64,000 bases of DNA, from positions 434,001 through 498,000 of the forward strand of contig CAVXRO010000009.1 in the NCBI GenBank assembly GCA_963764235.1, in the 5' to 3' direction. Position numbers and translations under genes: made by a program. Below are positions 1 to 8,606 of the stretch, one piece after another (within the stretch, counting starts at the first letter, position 1; the number at the start of each line of letters is the position of its first letter). The notes beneath the pieces were generated by a model that saw nothing but the letters and a program-made list of their open reading frames with translations, made no database searches and was not told the DNA's origin. Source of the DNA: DATFVA01 sp963764235 (lineage in GTDB: Bacteria; Bacteroidota; Ignavibacteria; Ignavibacteriales; Ignavibacteriaceae).

Positions 1-2
1 AA

Positions 3-59
3 GGGGAACATTGTGATCTTCAGAAGATGTGCAAGAAGATAGGATTAAAGGAAGGCTGA
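3..59 (+). CDS. C-terminal end of an unidentified gene (partial)
   Basis: An open frame enters from the left edge and stops with TGA at 57-59. It encodes 18 residues ending in KKIGLKEG. It would converge on the sirtuin gene, whose stop is six bases away on the other strand, which is a normal spacing for two convergent gene ends. The fragment is too short to identify, and it could be chance. Confidence 0.3.
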   Translation, partial: GEHCDLQKMCKKIGLKEG

Positions 60-64
60 CCTGT

Positions 65-805
65 TTATTTATTTTTTATTAATTCTTCTTTGATTAAGGG
101 TAATATCTTTCCGGCTTCACCATAAAAGGATTTATCTGCAAGGTAGGAGATTTCCGTTTCTTCAATATTAACTTCAATAATGTAAGCTCCGTTATCCCGG
201 GCAACATAGATGAGGGATGCTGCCGGAAAAACGACGGCTGATGTCCCGACAACAAAGAAAACATCACAGTCCCTTGCTGCGTTTTCCGCGGCAATAAACT
301 GATCCTGCGGCAGATATTCACCGAACCAGACGATATCGGGGCGAATTAACCCGCCGCATTTTGTACACTTTGGAATCTTCCCCTGCATGGGAAGCTCATC
401 GTTATAAAACGTTTTACATTCTATACAGTAATTGCGCTCAATATTTCCATGGAGCTCGTACACGGTACTGCTTCCCGCCCTGTGGTGAAAATTATCTATA
501 TTCTGTGTAACTACCGTGACTTCACGAAAAAGATCCTGCATTCCGACAATGGCTTCATGAGCTTTGTTAGGATGAGCCTGATGAATGATCTGCTTCCGGT
601 GCGAATACCATTCCCACACCATCTCAGGATTTTTTATGAAAGCATTAAAATTAGCAAGTTCCTCTGGTTTGAGTTTATTCCATATTCCGTCCTTTCCCCT
701 GAACGTAGGGATCCCGCTTTCCGCAGAAATTCCTGCCCCTGTAAAAAATACAACAGAATCAGCTTCCTGAAGTCTGTCTATTAAGCTTTCTGGAATATTG
801 ATCAT
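65..805 (-). CDS. cobB: NAD-dependent protein deacylase, sirtuin (SIR2/CobB family)
   Basis: This predicted cytoplasmic enzyme of 246 residues removes acyl groups from lysines using NAD+. The Rossmann NAD site FTGAGISAESGIPTFRG lies at about residues 21-37, the QNID motif at 101-104 and the catalytic His at 119 (ELHGN). A structural zinc site is formed by Cys127, Cys130, Cys147 and Cys150. Tyr67 and Arg70 (WEWYSHR) match the Tyr-x-x-Arg pair that defines class III sirtuins such as SIRT5 and E. coli CobB, so removal of succinyl or malonyl groups as well as acetyl is likely; that is inferred from the family. The length is typical for a bacterial sirtuin. It is the last gene of a minus-strand run that starts at ugd, with 3 bp between its start and the stop of the TPR gene. 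Confidence 0.93.
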   Translation of the reverse strand: MINIPESLIDRLQEADSVVFFTGAGISAESGIPTFRGKDGIWNKLKPEELANFNAFIKNPEMVWEWYSHRKQIIHQAHPNKAHEAIVGMQDLFREVTVVTQNIDNFHHRAGSSTVYELHGNIERNYCIECKTFYNDELPMQGKIPKCTKCGGLIRPDIVWFGEYLPQDQFIAAENAARDCDVFFVVGTSAVVFPAASLIYVARDNGAYIIEVNIEETEISYLADKSFYGEAGKILPLIKEELIKNK

Positions 806-808
806 ATT

Positions 809-1591
809 CTAATCACTGAGATCATTCAGCAGCTGCCTGGCCTCGGCAAGAACCTGATCATCATCCTGATCTTTCTTCGGCGTATCGATTACCTTTTTAA
901 GATAAAATTTTGCCTTATCATATTCGTCTTCTTCAAGGTAGGCTTTACCCAGTTCCAGATAGAACATTCTGAAATCCGGGTACAATTCTACAGCTTTTTT
1001 CAGTTGAACCAGGGCACTGTCTTTGTCGGCCCATCCCAGGCCCAGAACCGCTCTTGCGGGAGCCCATTTTTCACTAACTTTTGCATGTGTCCTGCCGAGT
1101 ATATAATGAGCCAAGGCCATGGTATAAGCATCACCGTTTCCCAACTTAATTGCTTTTTCGCAATCGTCCTTTACCTGGTTTACTACTCCGCCTACAGTAA
1201 AAACACCCTTAAATAATGCAATCCTGCCGTTAACCACAGCACGCCTGACGTACACAACCGACTGGTTTTTGGCCAGTTTTACCGCACGGTCTGCATATGA
1301 CAGAGCCTTTTCAAAGACGGCAAGCTGTGCATCCTCCTCATCGCCGTTTGATGCCGGCATTTTTACGGCGATATTTACATAAGAGCGGCTGATCCTCCAT
1401 AGTATCTTCCAGTTATCAGGAGATAATTTATCAGCTTTCATGTAGGTTTCAAGAGCTTTTTGATTATTAAATTCCTCTGTATACTTGTCCCCTTCCTGTA
1501 TTAATGATTCAACTGTCTGGGCCCATGTGGCAGTGCTTAGAAGAAGAATAAATGAGAATATTCTCACGATGGATTTTGTAAAATTAAGCAT
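809..1591 (-). CDS. Exported tetratricopeptide-repeat protein
   Basis: The 260-residue product has an N-terminal signal peptide of about 24 residues (hydrophobic stretch, then TATWAQ as a likely signal-peptidase site) followed by helical TPR-like repeats. Recognisable TPR units include the stretch around residues 38-70 (QKALETYMKADKLSPDN) and a pair near 190-250 (LKKAVELYPDFRMFYLELGKAY and the following KAKFYLKKVID unit). It probably acts as a periplasmic or envelope protein-protein interaction scaffold; no catalytic motif is visible. It lies 14 bp downstream of the HD nuclease gene and 3 bp upstream of the sirtuin gene on the same strand, so the three are probably co-transcribed. The specific partner is unknown. 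Confidence 0.8.
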   Translation of the reverse strand: MLNFTKSIVRIFSFILLLSTATWAQTVESLIQEGDKYTEEFNNQKALETYMKADKLSPDNWKILWRISRSYVNIAVKMPASNGDEEDAQLAVFEKALSYADRAVKLAKNQSVVYVRRAVVNGRIALFKGVFTVGGVVNQVKDDCEKAIKLGNGDAYTMALAHYILGRTHAKVSEKWAPARAVLGLGWADKDSALVQLKKAVELYPDFRMFYLELGKAYLEEDEYDKAKFYLKKVIDTPKKDQDDDQVLAEARQLLNDLSD

Positions 1592-1605
1592 AGCGATCCT
1601 TTTAT

Positions 1606-2601
1606 TTAGTCGAAGAGTGATTTGCTAATCTCTTCATCTGTTTCGCGGAAAATCCCATGATTGAAGAGATCTGTGGAGACAAGACTGATGTACTTAGTCC
1701 ACTTGCTATCAGTCTTCTGATCTTTAAGTATTGCGTTTTTGTACGCGTTAACTTTGGCGCTAAGTTCATCCGCCTGGTATAGGGTGATAGCCTCAAGAGT
1801 TTTGGGAATTACCGGGGAAGCAAACTCAAGTTTTCCCTGGTGACTTAAAATTACATGTAAAAGACAGTCCTTCAGGTCTTCAGGAAAGCCTCTGATTTTT
1901 TTTGATTCTTCATTTACAAGCATTGCTGAAATTACTATATGTCCCAGCAATTTACCTTTATCGGTATATTCAAAAACAGGTTCATAACTAATCTCCTCGG
2001 TCTTACCGAAGTCGTGCAGCATTGCTCCGCAGATAAGTATATCCCTGTTGATCTCCGGGTGAATACCACACATCAGATCACATATCCTGATTATCTCGAG
2101 GGTGTGTTCCAGCAGTCCATGTATGTATGAATGGTGCCACGACTTACCTGCCGGTACATTTATAAATTTTTCGAATCTCTCACCACTGAAAATGATCGCC
2201 ATAAGCTGCCTCAGGTTAGGATCATTTATTTTGTCCATTCTGACAGAGAATTCATCCTTCATTTCCTGCAGATCTCTTTTAGAATGAGCAAGGAAGTCGC
2301 CTGGAGAAATACCATCAGCAGGGGCTACAAGCCTTAAAGCTGTTATTTTAATCTGGGGATTCCCGAGAAATTCATCTATCACGCCAGCTACCTTAACAAC
2401 AATACCCGGTTTTATTTTAACCGAGATCGCTTCAAAATTATCCCACATATTAGCGTTTAAAGTGAGAGATTTATCGCCGAGATCGAGGGAGAGATACTGC
2501 TTATTGGTTTTTGTAAGGCGGATTTCACTCTTCCGTACGATCAGGAAATGATTGAGTGTATCCCCTTTATTTAATAAGATTAATTCTTTCTGATTGAGCA
2601 T
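1606..2601 (-). CDS. OB-fold/HD-domain 3'-5' exoribonuclease, YhaM-like
   Basis: The protein has an N-terminal OB-fold (about residues 20-95, with the alternating strands of a nucleic-acid binder) and a C-terminal HD metal-dependent phosphohydrolase domain. The HD signature is AMLHDFGK, preceded by GLLEHTLEI, which supplies the first metal His. This OB plus HD order matches the YhaM family of 3'-5' exoribonucleases. A TTG at 2616 extends the frame by five codons, but the ATG at 2601 (MLNQKELILL) is preferred here because ATG is favoured and the extra residues look unconserved. It follows the UpxY gene directly (stop at 2620) and belongs to the same minus-strand run. The exact RNA or DNA substrate is inferred from the family. 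Confidence 0.8.
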   Translation of the reverse strand: MLNQKELILLNKGDTLNHFLIVRKSEIRLTKTNKQYLSLDLGDKSLTLNANMWDNFEAISVKIKPGIVVKVAGVIDEFLGNPQIKITALRLVAPADGISPGDFLAHSKRDLQEMKDEFSVRMDKINDPNLRQLMAIIFSGERFEKFINVPAGKSWHHSYIHGLLEHTLEIIRICDLMCGIHPEINRDILICGAMLHDFGKTEEISYEPVFEYTDKGKLLGHIVISAMLVNEESKKIRGFPEDLKDCLLHVILSHQGKLEFASPVIPKTLEAITLYQADELSAKVNAYKNAILKDQKTDSKWTKYISLVSTDLFNHGIFRETDEEISKSLFD

Positions 2602-2619
2602 TTCGGAACGCTGCAATTA

Positions 2620-3144
2620 TTATTTGATAATTTCAATGACACTTTCCTTGGGGAGATGAGCAATAACAGAACGGTTCAACAGTTCGATGGAGACAGAAAT
2701 TGTTTTGTCATTTTCACTCTCCCGGTACGTGCCCTCAACACCGGCGAAAGGTCCTTCCTTAATCCTGACCTTTTTCCCCGGAGCAAGACCATTCATTACA
2801 TAAAAATCTCCATCATACTCAAGCATTTTTTTAAGATTGTCAATCTGCCATTCAGGTATTACAGCAGGCCTGCCTCTTTCAGTTACACATCTTACAATTG
2901 AGTATTGTTCAAGTGCGAGAAGCCTTTCTTTTTCATCGGCTTTAATAAAGATATAACCGCGGATGACAGGCTCGGTGATTTTCTTTTTACGGTCGCTCCA
3001 TTGTTTCAATGTAGTTACAGTCGGAAGATAACGATTTATTCCGTTTGCCTCCAGCTGTTCTGCAGCTTTAAATTCGCTCCTGGGCTTCGTGTAAAGAGCA
3101 AACCAGGACTTTACGTTATTGTCCCAGGTATTTTCCTGTCCCAT
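2620..3144 (-). CDS. UpxY/RfaH-type specialised NusG transcription antiterminator
   Basis: The 174-residue protein has an NGN domain at about residues 13-105 (WFALYTKPRSEFKAAEQL is the typical opening) and a C-terminal KOW domain (PGKKVRIKEGPFAGVEGTYRE, about 121-145). The length and the LxxxGxxxYLPTV pattern fit the UpxY/LoaP/RfaH group, specialised NusG paralogues that keep RNA polymerase elongating through long polysaccharide operons. Its start follows the stop of ugd with no gap, so the two are co-transcribed. A neighbouring UDP-glucuronate supply gene supports a role in surface polysaccharide expression, but no glycosyltransferase cluster lies downstream in this run, so its target operon is elsewhere or upstream. 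Confidence 0.88.
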   Translation of the reverse strand: MGQENTWDNNVKSWFALYTKPRSEFKAAEQLEANGINRYLPTVTTLKQWSDRKKKITEPVIRGYIFIKADEKERLLALEQYSIVRCVTERGRPAVIPEWQIDNLKKMLEYDGDFYVMNGLAPGKKVRIKEGPFAGVEGTYRESENDKTISVSIELLNRSVIAHLPKESVIEIIK

Positions 3145-4479
3145 CTATCTACCAATAATTGATTTTCTTCCGATAGAATAATATGTAAATCCCATATCCT
3201 CCATCTTGGATAAATCATACAGATTACGGCCATCAAAAATCACCGGTTTTTTGAGTGACTTTTTAATCTTTTCATAGTCGGGAGTCCTGAACTCATTCCA
3301 TTCAGTCACGATAATCAGCGCATCCGCTCCGTCAAGAGCTGCGTAAGGAGTTTTGCAGAATTCTATTTTATCCCCGAGAATTCTGAGGGAGGTTTCCATA
3401 GCTGCCGGATCATAAGCTTTAACCTTTGCTTTATTTTCCAGCAGTGTCTGAATAAGCCTTATCGCTGGTGCTTCACGTACATCGTCGGTGTTGGGCTTGA
3501 AAGCAAGTCCCCATACCGCAAAAGTTTTTCCCGCGAGGTTCTTTTTGTAATGATTTTCAATTTTATTAAAGAACCTGATAATCTGGTTCTTATTTATCTC
3601 GTAGACGGATTTCAGGATCTTAAAATCATATTTATTTTCCTTTGCGGTATTGATAAGTGCAATAACGTCTTTCGGAAAGCATGAACCGCCGTAACCCACA
3701 CCCGGAAATAAAAACCTTTTGCCGATTCTTGAATCCGAACCGACACCTATCCTTACCTTATCTACTTCCGCGCCGGTTATCTCGCACAGGTTGGCGATCT
3801 CGTTCATAAATGAAATTTTGGTTGCAAGGAATGAATTTGCAGCATACTTTGTTACCTCGGCCGACTTTTCATCCATAAAGTAGATCGGGTTGCCCGACCT
3901 TACAAATGGCTCATAAAGCTGTTCCATTATATCCCGCGTCTTCTCATTGCTTGTTCCTACAACCACACGCTCCGGTTTCATAAAATCATCAACGGCCATT
4001 CCTTCCCTTAAGAACTCCGGGTTGGAGGCAACATCAAAATCAAAATCGGGGGCGTGCTTTTTAATTGCATTCCTTACCTTATCGCTTGTACCGACAGGAA
4101 CCGTACTTTTATTTACTATAACCTTAAACCCCAGTCCGGAATCGGCTTTGAACATTTTACCAAGGTCATCAGAAACTTTCAGAACATACTGAAGATCTGC
4201 ACTTCCGTCGCCATCCTGGGGAGTGGGAAGACACAGGAAAACGAGCGAGGAATGTTTAACAGCTTCAGAAAGATCGGTAGTAAATTTTAATCGTCCGACT
4301 TTTATATTTCTGTCAATAAGAATATCGAGTCCCGGTTCATAAATCGGTACAATTCCCTTTTTTAATTTTTTTACTTTTTCAGAATCTATATCAACGCAAG
4401 AAACGGTATTGCCGGTTTCGGCAAAACATGTGCCTGTTACTAGTCCTACATAACCTGTTCCAACAATAGCTATATTCAT
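3145..4479 (-). CDS. ugd: UDP-glucose 6-dehydrogenase
   Basis: This cytoplasmic enzyme oxidises UDP-glucose to UDP-glucuronate with two NAD+, supplying precursors for capsule, exopolysaccharide or LPS. The 444-residue chain begins with the NAD-binding GTGYVGLVTG motif (residues 7-16), has a central dimerisation helix, and carries the catalytic Cys267 in GYGGSCFPKDV. The C-terminal UDP-binding domain includes FKPNTDDVREAP. Length and domain order are normal for the UDP-glucose/GDP-mannose dehydrogenase family. The ATG start is at 4477-4479. It appears to be the first gene of the minus-strand operon ugd-upxY-HD nuclease-TPR-sirtuin; the kinase upstream is 38 bp away and could be part of the same transcript. 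Confidence 0.95.
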   Translation of the reverse strand: MNIAIVGTGYVGLVTGTCFAETGNTVSCVDIDSEKVKKLKKGIVPIYEPGLDILIDRNIKVGRLKFTTDLSEAVKHSSLVFLCLPTPQDGDGSADLQYVLKVSDDLGKMFKADSGLGFKVIVNKSTVPVGTSDKVRNAIKKHAPDFDFDVASNPEFLREGMAVDDFMKPERVVVGTSNEKTRDIMEQLYEPFVRSGNPIYFMDEKSAEVTKYAANSFLATKISFMNEIANLCEITGAEVDKVRIGVGSDSRIGKRFLFPGVGYGGSCFPKDVIALINTAKENKYDFKILKSVYEINKNQIIRFFNKIENHYKKNLAGKTFAVWGLAFKPNTDDVREAPAIRLIQTLLENKAKVKAYDPAAMETSLRILGDKIEFCKTPYAALDGADALIIVTEWNEFRTPDYEKIKKSLKKPVIFDGRNLYDLSKMEDMGFTYYSIGRKSIIGR

Positions 4480-4517
4480 TAAGTCTCCCTATTTCTATAT
4501 ATTTCTAAGTTTAAAAT

Positions 4518-6011
4518 TCAGATATCCTGCAGCTCTGTTCTCAGGTTAGGACCTTTTAAAGATTTCTTTAAGATTTTTTTCACACCAAGGTTCTTATAAC
4601 GTGCAGCAGACTGTTCCGGCAAATCTTCAGCAAATAAACAAACGGGTATTCCGGCTGTCCGGTTCTCCGCCTGAAGTATTTCCATAAACTGAACTCCATC
4701 CATCAACTGCATTTTATCATTCAGGATTATCATGGAGGGAATTTTTGATTTTATCTCATCAACGGCTTCAAAACCATTCGGGCAGGTTCTGACAGAATAT
4801 GACGGTTTTAATTCTTCGATCAGATTTTTGATTTCAGAGCAGAGGCCATTCTCGATCCCCACCAATAATATATTCTCCCTGAAAAGAGGGAAGGTAAAAT
4901 GAAATTCAGAACCTAATTCGGATTCAGAGAAATACCAGATTTCTCCACCGTGTTTTTCAATAATCTCCCGGCATAGAATAAGTCCCAGTCCCGTACCTTT
5001 TTCACCACCTGTTCCCTGTGTTGAAAATATCTTATTTATCTGGAATAGCTTATGCTTGTTGGGTTCGGAAATTCCTTTGCCTCTATCCCTGATAACGAAT
5101 TCAACAAACTTATCGTTGAAAGGTGAAGTCTTAATATCTATACTCTTGTTTTCCGAAGAATACTTTATAGAATTCTCAAGCAGGTTTAATACAACCTTGG
5201 AGAATAATATTTCATCTGCTTCTATATACAGATCTGCGGGCACATAAACCCTGATTTCAATATTTTTCCTAACAGCCTCACCTGTAAGAGAAGACACAGC
5301 ATTATAAACGGCATTTCTAACGTCTACTTTAGCTAGTTCCGTATGAGATCGTCCTGTTCTTAAGCGCGACCAGTCGAGCAGATTATTGATAAGCTTTAGT
5401 TGTTTAACGGAAGAAGAATGAATCAGGTTCAGGTATTCGTTCTTCTCGGATTCCGGCAGTTTTGGTTCGTTCAGAAGTATCTCGGAGAAGCCCAGGATAC
5501 TCGTAAAAGGGGAACGAAGATCGTGCGAGAGGATTGCAATAAAATCATCCTTTGAATAATTAGCATCCCGCAACTTCCTGATCTCATCATTCAGTGCTGA
5601 TTCCCTGTTCTTCAGGTCAGATATATTCTGTACAATGCCGAAGGCATTCTTCAGTTTACCGGAAGGATATTTTTCCGCATACACCGATTCTCTTACCCAG
5701 ATATTTGTATTATGCTTATTTGCTATCCTGTAGTCAGCTGTGTACTGGCTTAATGAAGGATTATTAATGAGATCATTGAACTTTGTTCTTAACGGTTCAA
5801 TATCTTCTTCATGAACCAGGTTATACCATTTCCCGCGCATTCCTCTGAGTTCAGAAGGATCAAACCCGGTAACAACGGCAACATTTTCAGAATAATTAAT
5901 TTCCTCGGTGTCCTCTTCCAGAGTCAGAAGCCAGGTAAACCTGTCATCAAATTCACTGTAATTTCCGGATAAAAGATCAGCGGGTAGGTTTTGAAGTGTA
6001 TGTTTTTCCAA
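4518..6011 (-). CDS. PAS-domain hybrid sensor histidine kinase with degenerate receiver
   Basis: The 497-residue soluble kinase has no membrane segment. Domains in order are PAS/PAC (about 25-140, ending in VQNISDLKNRE), HisKA with phospho-acceptor His163 (AILSHDLRSPF), HATPase (N box LLENSIKYS, G1 DRGKGI, G2 GTGLGL), and a receiver-like C-terminus from about residue 375. In the receiver the usual phospho-acceptor Asp position reads Asn (IILNDKMQLMDG against the common LLDIMMPxMDG), and the acidic pair near its start is missing (ILLVGIENG), while the late Lys is present. It is therefore probably a pseudo-receiver that cannot be phosphorylated normally. A soluble PAS kinase suggests sensing of an intracellular signal. 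No cognate response regulator is adjacent. Confidence 0.88.
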   Translation of the reverse strand: MEKHTLQNLPADLLSGNYSEFDDRFTWLLTLEEDTEEINYSENVAVVTGFDPSELRGMRGKWYNLVHEEDIEPLRTKFNDLINNPSLSQYTADYRIANKHNTNIWVRESVYAEKYPSGKLKNAFGIVQNISDLKNRESALNDEIRKLRDANYSKDDFIAILSHDLRSPFTSILGFSEILLNEPKLPESEKNEYLNLIHSSSVKQLKLINNLLDWSRLRTGRSHTELAKVDVRNAVYNAVSSLTGEAVRKNIEIRVYVPADLYIEADEILFSKVVLNLLENSIKYSSENKSIDIKTSPFNDKFVEFVIRDRGKGISEPNKHKLFQINKIFSTQGTGGEKGTGLGLILCREIIEKHGGEIWYFSESELGSEFHFTFPLFRENILLVGIENGLCSEIKNLIEELKPSYSVRTCPNGFEAVDEIKSKIPSMIILNDKMQLMDGVQFMEILQAENRTAGIPVCLFAEDLPEQSAARYKNLGVKKILKKSLKGPNLRTELQDI

Positions 6012-6156
6012 AATATATCTGTTTTTTATCGTCTATAAAATTTTATAAATGAATAACAGGAAATATAAAAATAATCCCTCCATCAGAAAAATTAAAAATC
6101 AACATAAAATTCTGAAAGGTGTGATGTTTTTAACGGCAAAAACCGGGATTTTTCAA

Positions 6157-7068
6157 TCAGACTTCCGTTACTTTTGCAAAAGTTCTTTTAATGCCTTTAT
6201 GATATTTAACTTTAGGATACCCTATGATGAGGAAAATACCGCTTTTGCACCTGCTGTTGATTTTATATTTCTTCTTGAGCGAGGCGCCGCGGTGTTCGAG
6301 GAAAGGATGTATACTTCCTATCATACATGTTCCTAGTCCCAGCGATTCTGCTGCAAGCATTGCATAGGAGGCTGGGATATAAGGATCAGCGCGGTCTGAA
6401 TACGGAGAGCCATAAAAGTACAACGCAAGCGGGGCATTATAAAGAAGCCAGTCCTCACCTTTTTTATTCCTTTCTACCACAAATTCAATCAGCGGTACAA
6501 GGAAGGATTTATACATTTCATAGTCAGCACTGGAGATAAAAGGTCTCCAGAGAGGGAGAGCCCACTTTGAAAACATCCAGCGGGTACTCTCAAGATATTT
6601 AATGAAATCGGTCGAAAATGCTTTAACTTTCTCCTTACCCCTGAAAATTAATACTTCTACATCTGAAGGAGGAATACCCATTGGAGATGTCACAGCGGCC
6701 TTCATTATTTTATTGATAACGTCCTGCTCAACTTCTTTATCTTTGAAATCCCTGATGCTTCTCCGCTTGAACAACAATGAATACATCTGCTCGTAGTTTG
6801 CCGCTGTTTTCGCTTCAGGAAGTGGAACGAAGTCGTCCATCGTGATTGTACGGCCTTCGACTTCGATACAGTCCTCAGGACAAACAGCCACACACTGGGC
6901 GCAGCCAACACAGCCGAACACGGGATTTTCATCTACGGTAATTTTCCCGTTCTTCATCTGCAGAGTAAGATCTTTGCAGACCAAGGAGCACAGGCCGCAG
7001 TCGCTGCACTGACTAAAGTCAATTTTTACATGGGCATTTTCACTTGTACGCGATGTTGTAATAGACAT
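6157..7068 (-). CDS. Ferredoxin-domain nitroreductase family protein
   Basis: The 303-residue protein fuses an N-terminal 2x[4Fe-4S] ferredoxin domain (CSDCGLCSLVC and CVGCAQCVAVCPEDC, about residues 18-66) to a C-terminal FMN-dependent nitroreductase domain that begins near residue 100 (RRSIRDFKDKEV). Proteins of this architecture are predicted flavin oxidoreductases fed by iron-sulfur clusters in anaerobes; the substrate is not known. The start has a purine-rich GGGGAAAG three bases upstream of the ATG at 7066-7068. It stands alone on the minus strand, with 145 bp to the kinase and a 332-bp gap on its upstream side. It is consistent with anaerobic or microaerobic electron transfer in this organism. 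Confidence 0.88.
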   Translation of the reverse strand: MSITTSRTSENAHVKIDFSQCSDCGLCSLVCKDLTLQMKNGKITVDENPVFGCVGCAQCVAVCPEDCIEVEGRTITMDDFVPLPEAKTAANYEQMYSLLFKRRSIRDFKDKEVEQDVINKIMKAAVTSPMGIPPSDVEVLIFRGKEKVKAFSTDFIKYLESTRWMFSKWALPLWRPFISSADYEMYKSFLVPLIEFVVERNKKGEDWLLYNAPLALYFYGSPYSDRADPYIPASYAMLAAESLGLGTCMIGSIHPFLEHRGASLKKKYKINSRCKSGIFLIIGYPKVKYHKGIKRTFAKVTEV

Positions 7069-7400
7069 ATTCTTTCCCCGGATATTTATTTCCCGTTAAT
7101 TCATCAATAGAAGATATTTTTAAAAAACTGAATAAGCAACAACAATTTTGCTTTAATCCGGAAAGATAGTATCTCAAATTATCGGTATGTGAAGTATTTT
7201 CATCCAATAAAATGGCTTTCTAATATGGTTAAGAATTGTATCATAATGAGCTCAGCAAGGCTTCAACCAGTCAATAACCACTGTATCAAAAGTCTATACC
7301 CATCAAATAAAATATTGAATTTAAAGTCTGACAGAATAGTCATTAATTGACCAAAAGGAATGGTGTAGAAAGGATAAGATCATACAGATTTTTCCGTCCT
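7069..7400. other. Intergenic region with no recognised gene
   Basis: This AT-rich stretch of 332 bp lies between the geranylgeranyl-reductase-family gene and the ferredoxin-nitroreductase gene, both on the minus strand. I see no convincing small reading frame, RNA fold or terminator. It probably carries the nitroreductase promoter. Confidence 0.3.
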
Positions 7401-8591
7401 TCAGAACATTTTTGGGTTGGTATTTTTCTCGACAAATACCTTGGCAACATCGTAGATGAGAGAAGGATTATTTACAAGTGCAGTTGTGAATAACTTTTTA
7501 AGTGTTCGTTTTTCATAAGGGACTCTGGAGAAGCTTCGTGCGATACTGTTAAACTTTTCATCCGAAAAATTATAAATCCCGTTCTTTATACGATCGAAAA
7601 TCTCGTGACGTTTCCCTGATCTCTTTGCCCATTCTTTATCGTAAGATAATATATTATCCGGCTTATTTCTTTTAACAGCTTCCGCGGCTAACCTTCCTGC
7701 TATACTGCCTCCAACCATACCGCTGGCGATGCCGCCTCCGCTCAGAGGATTCACCTGCCTGGCCGCATCACCTGCAAGCATAATTCCGGGTGAAGAAATT
7801 TTCGGTAAAGTAATGCTGCAGGGCACACCGCCGGCAATGGTTGTCAGTACGGGAGCCTGCGGATAATATTTATTCATAAAGTCATTCAGAAAGGATTGAG
7901 CAGATTTTTTCTTCCCGATCAGACCGCTCACTCCCAGTCCTATATTAGCTTTACCATCTCCCTTGGGAAAAATCCAGAAATAGCCATTTGGGGCATAATC
8001 CTGTCCGAAATAAAAGTAAAGCGTATCATCTTTAACAGGAATATTAGCGGCGGTAATCTGAACGGCGCTTTCCATATCACGAAAGTCGACGTGGGTTTTT
8101 AATCCCGCCCACCGGCCCACGCGTGATTCCACCCCGTCGGCTGCAATCACTACTTTCGCGTTTACTTCCTTCTGTTCTCCATTAAACTCATATTTCACAC
8201 CACTTACCTTACCATCGGTGAAGAGCAGTCCGTTCACATAAGCCCTGGTTAAAATTTCAGCTCCCGCGGCTGCCGCTGTTCTTGCAAGCTCATAATCAAA
8301 TATCCGACGCTCAAGAACATAACCCGCATCACCGAATTCTATAATTACCTCATTACCATCAGGAGCGTTGAAAGAAAATTTACTTATTGCAGCAGCAATC
8401 CATTTGGGATCAGGCTGAATAAATTCTTCAAGGCCTGCCTTGCTGATTGCCTCTCCGCATCTCACAGGGTAACCTACATCGCGGTCCTTTTCGAGCATAA
8501 GGACAGAAACCCCCTGCTCAGCCGCCGTTCTCGCAGCGATGCTTCCGGCAGGTCCCGCTCCCACTATAACTACGTCGTAATTCTTGTTCAT
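7401..8591 (-). CDS. Geranylgeranyl reductase family FAD-dependent oxidoreductase
   Basis: The 396-residue flavoprotein opens with a dinucleotide site (DVVIVGAGPAGSIAARTA, residues 6-23) and the family motif YPVRCGEAIS (about 41-50), and it has the second FAD motif IMLAGDAARQVNPLSGGGI near residue 270. The family reduces isoprenoid double bonds: archaeal lipid chains, chlorophyll side chains, or menaquinone tails as in mycobacterial MenJ. In this organism, modification of the menaquinone tail or another polyprenoid is the likeliest role, by inference. A two-cluster ferredoxin is encoded 15 bp upstream on the same strand, and archaeal members are known to be reduced by ferredoxin, so that gene is the probable electron donor. 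The purine-rich stretch AGGATGG precedes the ATG. Confidence 0.87.
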   Translation of the reverse strand: MNKNYDVVIVGAGPAGSIAARTAAEQGVSVLMLEKDRDVGYPVRCGEAISKAGLEEFIQPDPKWIAAAISKFSFNAPDGNEVIIEFGDAGYVLERRIFDYELARTAAAAGAEILTRAYVNGLLFTDGKVSGVKYEFNGEQKEVNAKVVIAADGVESRVGRWAGLKTHVDFRDMESAVQITAANIPVKDDTLYFYFGQDYAPNGYFWIFPKGDGKANIGLGVSGLIGKKKSAQSFLNDFMNKYYPQAPVLTTIAGGVPCSITLPKISSPGIMLAGDAARQVNPLSGGGIASGMVGGSIAGRLAAEAVKRNKPDNILSYDKEWAKRSGKRHEIFDRIKNGIYNFSDEKFNSIARSFSRVPYEKRTLKKLFTTALVNNPSLIYDVAKVFVEKNTNPKMF

Positions 8592-8606
8592 ATCTTATAT
8601 ACCATC

